This document shows, piece by piece, positions 60,917 to 64,000 of a stretch of DNA of 64,000 nt. Each line of letters opens with the position of its first letter. The stretch's first letter is position 1. Under the pieces are notes generated by a model that saw nothing but the letters and a program-made list of their open reading frames with translations, ran no database searches and had not been told where the DNA came from. The stretch is taken from assembly GCA_019637435.1 (NCBI GenBank), contig JAHBVO010000003.1, positions 1 through 64,000 on the forward strand. Direction: 5' to 3'. The stretch is from Candidatus Obscuribacterales bacterium. GTDB lineage: Bacteria > Cyanobacteriota > Vampirovibrionia > Obscuribacterales > Obscuribacteraceae. Made by a program: the position numbers and the translations under genes.

Positions 60917-63613
60917 ATGAAAAAATTCCTCGAATTTTTCGTGAGCCTGTGGCAGAGCATGCTCTTCCGCAAGACTCTCATTAACTTCGGCTTCTTTTTC
61001 GCGGCGCTCGCTGCATTCTCTTTCCTCACCAGCAACCACATCATCACGCGTACTCCCGAGCGCGTCGTTCCCGCTGAATACGGCGTTCTCGCCGTTCAGA
61101 ACAAGACGATGCCGGCCGTCGACCTCGAACAGTCGTTGAGGTCCGGCGCTCAGGACATCGAAGGGCTCGTGTTCTTCGACGGCATCAAGAGCGTTGTGGT
61201 GCTCGGAAAGGGTTTCGAAAAGGACCGAATTGTTCTTCAGGCGGACACCGATGAAATGCACAAACTGGCTCAGGCCAAGGGTGTGCAGATCGTCGAGAAA
61301 CCGTCCGCGCTCGAAGATGGCACCCTGCTCCCCGGCTGGTACCCCGTTGCAATCGTCGGCTTCATCGTCTGGTTCGCCTGGCTGATGTTCGCTCGACGCG
61401 AGAACAAGGAGGAGCCGAGCCGTTTCCGAGTGATCGTCGAGACCACTCCGCGCGTGATCGATGATATCGTCCACGCCACCAAGATGAAGAAGACGAAGTT
61501 CTTCACCATCCTGTTCACCAGCCTCGTGCTACTGAACGCCGGGCTCTTCTTCACGCGCATGTATCACGACAACAATCAGCTGGCGTTGCCGCCGGAGATC
61601 TCGTCGGTGACGCGCGTTCAGCCCTGGCAGGCGACTCGACACCTCGACAGCCACGCCGGTGAGTTTCAGCGCGTCACCATTGTGACTGAACTGAACACCG
61701 CGTACGTCATCATCAACACTGCGACTCCGCCTGCCGGTATGAAGTCGGACGACCTCGCCGAAGGCAAGACCTTCCCGGTCGAGCGCACCGTCATCTTCGC
61801 GCAGAACGCGCAGGGCAAGGCGGAATTCGACGCATTTGTCGCCAAGCTCACCGAGAAGAAGGTTGAAACCAAAACGGTTTCCGCAGTTCTGAACACGAGC
61901 TACATCGACACCATCACTCCGATGGGCCGCAACATCATGCTCGGGCTCACGCTGCTGACGCTGGTCGTCGGCGTCGTGATGCTGCATGGCTGGCAGGAGT
62001 GGCAGCAGACCGAAGGTGGTCCGAAGCCTTCGACGTCGAACCGCATGGCTGGTGCCGGCGGTCGCGCGTACGCTGTCAACGGCGAAGTCGAGGTACGCGA
62101 CGAAGATCGCAAGACGTTTGAAGACGTCGCAGGCTGCCAGGAAGCAATCGACGAGCTGCGCGTCGTCGAGAAGAAGATCCGCCGTCCGCGGCTGTACAAG
62201 GTCTTCGGCGCTCCGGTTCCGTCCGGTGTGCTGCTCTACGGTCCTCCGGGTACCGGTAAGACCCTGCTCGCCCGTGCGCTCGCAGGCGAGATCGGCGGAC
62301 ACTTCGAAGCCATGTCCGGCTCGCAGTTCGTCGAAATGTACGTCGGCGTCGGCGCCAAGCGCGTTCGCGAAGCATATGCTCGCGCCCGCACCGCCGCGCG
62401 CCGCACTGGTCGCATCTCGATCGTCTTCATCGACGAAATCGATGCGATCGCCAAGAAGCGCGGTCAGGGCGAAAGCGGTGGCGACAAGGAATACGAGCAG
62501 ACGCTCAACGAGCTGCTCGTCCAGATGAACGGTTTCGGCAATCATGGTCTGGTTCTGACCATGGCTGCGACCAACCGCCTGGACATCCTCGACGACGCCA
62601 TCCTGCGCCCGGGTCGTTTCGACATCAAGGTCAAGGTGCCGAAGCCCGACAAGAAGGGTCGCGCTCAGATCTACGGCGTCTACCTGAAGAAACTCAAGGT
62701 CGTCACCCCTGACGGCACGCCGGAAGAGAAGGCAGCGGCTCACGCCAAGCTGCTCGACGACCTGGCTCGCCGCTCGCACGACTTCTCCGGTGCCGAGATC
62801 GAAGGTGCCATCAAGAATGGTGCCACCATCGCCGTCGAACGTCAGTTCGGTAACGTCACCGAAGACATCACCGACGAGCAGATGGAAGAGTATCAGCAGA
62901 TGGCCATCATCACGATGGACGACCTGAACCTCGGCGTCGACAAGATGGCTTATGGCACTCAGATTCGCTCGCGCGTGCGCACCGACAAGGAGCGCTGGGC
63001 GACCGCGGTTCACGAGATCGGCCACGCCACCATCCCGACCGTCCTCGGCGGCGACCCGGTCAACCGCATCACGATCGTGATGACGGACAAGGCTCTGGGT
63101 CTGATGGACAGCTCGCCTGAAGAAGGTGAGCGTTACGACTGGACCGACAAGCAGTTCGAAGTCCGCCTGCAGATGATGCTCGCGGGTCGCGCTGCCGAAA
63201 AGATCCTGCTCGGCAAGATCTCGACCGGCGCCAGCAACGACTTCGAACGGACGAGCCAGCTCGCCCGTCAGATGGTCGGCGCCTACGGCATGTCGAAGGA
63301 ATTCGGCGTGAAGTCGCTCCCGCTTGACCAGCATGGCTTCCCGATCTCCAAGGTCGGTGAGATTCTGCTCGACAAGTTCAACGTCGCCTGGGGCAAGATC
63401 GTCGACGACGCGGAAGCGGCGTGCGACAAGGTGATCGAAGCCCATCGCGTTCAGATCGAAGCCGCCGCCAAGGCCCTCTACGACGAGGAAACCCTGACCG
63501 GCGACGAGTTCCGTCGGATCTGGAAGGCTTCCGCTCCCAAGGCTGAAGCCGGAAGCGGCGACAACCAGGAGGGCGGCGACGGGCACACTGCGACGAACAG
63601 CGAGGGGAACTGA
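60917..63613 (+). CDS. ftsH: FtsH-family AAA metalloprotease with duplicated membrane/ectodomain module
   Basis: 898 aa versus about 610-650 usual. Four membrane segments (about 22-40, 141-158, 195-212, 340-357) in two pairs, each enclosing an FtsH-ext-like periplasmic domain (about 45-135 and 215-335). AAA part: Walker A GPPGTGKT (442-449), Walker B IVFIDEID, second region of homology ATNRLDILDDAILRPGRFD. Protease: HEIGH (699-703) and STGASNDFERTSQLARQMV with the third zinc ligand Asp. It degrades membrane and soluble substrates. The next gene starts 2 nt after the stop. Confidence 0.94.
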   Translation: MKKFLEFFVSLWQSMLFRKTLINFGFFFAALAAFSFLTSNHIITRTPERVVPAEYGVLAVQNKTMPAVDLEQSLRSGAQDIEGLVFFDGIKSVVVLGKGFEKDRIVLQADTDEMHKLAQAKGVQIVEKPSALEDGTLLPGWYPVAIVGFIVWFAWLMFARRENKEEPSRFRVIVETTPRVIDDIVHATKMKKTKFFTILFTSLVLLNAGLFFTRMYHDNNQLALPPEISSVTRVQPWQATRHLDSHAGEFQRVTIVTELNTAYVIINTATPPAGMKSDDLAEGKTFPVERTVIFAQNAQGKAEFDAFVAKLTEKKVETKTVSAVLNTSYIDTITPMGRNIMLGLTLLTLVVGVVMLHGWQEWQQTEGGPKPSTSNRMAGAGGRAYAVNGEVEVRDEDRKTFEDVAGCQEAIDELRVVEKKIRRPRLYKVFGAPVPSGVLLYGPPGTGKTLLARALAGEIGGHFEAMSGSQFVEMYVGVGAKRVREAYARARTAARRTGRISIVFIDEIDAIAKKRGQGESGGDKEYEQTLNELLVQMNGFGNHGLVLTMAATNRLDILDDAILRPGRFDIKVKVPKPDKKGRAQIYGVYLKKLKVVTPDGTPEEKAAAHAKLLDDLARRSHDFSGAEIEGAIKNGATIAVERQFGNVTEDITDEQMEEYQQMAIITMDDLNLGVDKMAYGTQIRSRVRTDKERWATAVHEIGHATIPTVLGGDPVNRITIVMTDKALGLMDSSPEEGERYDWTDKQFEVRLQMMLAGRAAEKILLGKISTGASNDFERTSQLARQMVGAYGMSKEFGVKSLPLDQHGFPISKVGEILLDKFNVAWGKIVDDAEAACDKVIEAHRVQIEAAAKALYDEETLTGDEFRRIWKASAPKAEAGSGDNQEGGDGHTATNSEGN

Positions 63614-63615
63614 TT

Positions 63616-63999
63616 ATGCCGACATTCCGTAAAATCTTGCAGCTTCAGCTGCCCAAGCCCGGAGAGCCGCTCTGTAGCGGAATGGAGTTCACGACCGAGC
63701 GTGGTCAGCACCTCTACTTGAGTCACTACCACACGGTAGTGACGGTCAAGAACGTGCGCCCGCGTGGCTGGTTCGGCAGCGCCACTCTTGCGCTCGACTG
63801 CACCGTTACCATCAACGGTCGTCAGTACGAAACCCAGCAGTTCGACATCGGACCGGACGACCTCGGCAAGACCTTGTTCTGCGCCGGCTTCCCGTGCCTG
63901 ACCATCACCGGTCTGGACCCGGACCGCGGCGAAATCACAATCACGCAATCGGAGATCGTGGAGTCCTGCGATCCCGACAGCTGCCCCTGGACGGACTGA
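63616..63999 (+). CDS. Small Cys-containing hypothetical protein coupled to ftsH
   Basis: 127 aa, complete (TGA at 63997-63999). GAGGGGAAC at the ftsH end serves as ribosome site; 2 nt gap, so coupled. Predominantly beta strand (HYHTVVTVKNVRPRGWFGSA, TLALDCTVTINGRQYET), four to six Cys, last in ESCDPDSCPWTD. No signal or membrane segment, no family recognised. Tight linkage suggests an adaptor or modulator of the protease, which is inference. Confidence 0.8.
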   Translation: MPTFRKILQLQLPKPGEPLCSGMEFTTERGQHLYLSHYHTVVTVKNVRPRGWFGSATLALDCTVTINGRQYETQQFDIGPDDLGKTLFCAGFPCLTITGLDPDRGEITITQSEIVESCDPDSCPWTD

Positions 64000-64000
64000 A

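Noticed and set aside
61529..63586. 685-aa minus-strand frame
   Set aside because: Antisense to ftsH; no ribosome site or domain.

Overview
The window reads as chromosome from a Gram-negative-type bacterium of intermediate to high GC. It has an MlaEFD lipid-transfer cassette, DsbD plus a signal-peptide thioredoxin, FtsH, GatB, a futalosine-hydrolase-like nucleosidase, CAP-domain secreted proteins and many TPR or low-complexity hydrophilic proteins. The overall style, together with an HU protein carrying a histone-H1-like Lys/Ala tail, makes me think of the non-photosynthetic cyanobacterial relatives (Melainabacteria/Vampirovibrionia, Obscuribacterales-like). This is a guess from gene style; there is no rRNA or other phylogenetic marker here. 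I see no tRNA, rRNA, CRISPR array, transposase or phage module.

Layout. 1-1882 (-): 3'-truncated large hydrophilic protein whose C-terminal part resembles phosphothreonine/lanthipeptide lyase domains. 2.1-9.8 kb: two SDR reductases, a repeat protein behind two TetR-type operator palindromes, a TIGR01777 epimerase with an FAD oxidoreductase, a YihY protein with a C-terminal zinc ribbon, and a secreted repeat protein. 10.2-20.3 kb: LEA-like protein, RecD-like ATPase, a probably frameshifted small secreted protein, an EQR-repeat protein, a CAP protein, Fpg/Nei glycosylase, a MNT nucleotidyltransferase, MqnB-like hydrolase and a spermidine-synthase-like membrane protein. 20.4-24.6 kb: second CAP protein and mlaE-mlaF-mlaD. 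24.9-33.5 kb: large hydrophilic proteins (three copies of a papain-fold-like domain, a right-handed beta-helix protein and others) around gatB. 33.7-38.9 kb: M23 peptidase coupled to a TPR protein, a PQQ propeller protein and HU. 40.4-48.3 kb: high-GC, strongly codon-biased genes for MgtC, lipid kinase, two PlsC acyltransferases, PepF, a small membrane protein and an MFS carrier. 48.9-56.4 kb: SAF-domain protein, an orphan VirB4-like pseudo-ATPase, GH25 lysozyme, GNAT protein and small membrane proteins. 57-64 kb: DsbD, thioredoxin, an FtsH with a duplicated membrane module, and a coupled small protein.

The strongest non-genic signal is a family of intergenic stem-loop repeats sharing a GACGGAATTC...CCGTC-type core. 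It appears as three tandem arrays of a 73-bp unit (39.5, 48.6 and 59.9 kb), a 157-bp tandem array (54.6 kb) and dispersed copies of about 143 bp (5.9, 7.4, 7.6 and 51.5 kb). Stem bases differ between copies in compensating pairs, which suggests that the folded structure is maintained.

Functional themes are envelope lipid handling (MlaEFD, lipid kinase, two PlsC), envelope thiol redox and protein quality control (DsbD, thioredoxin, FtsH), and cell-wall or extracellular proteins, several of which have no recognisable Sec signal.
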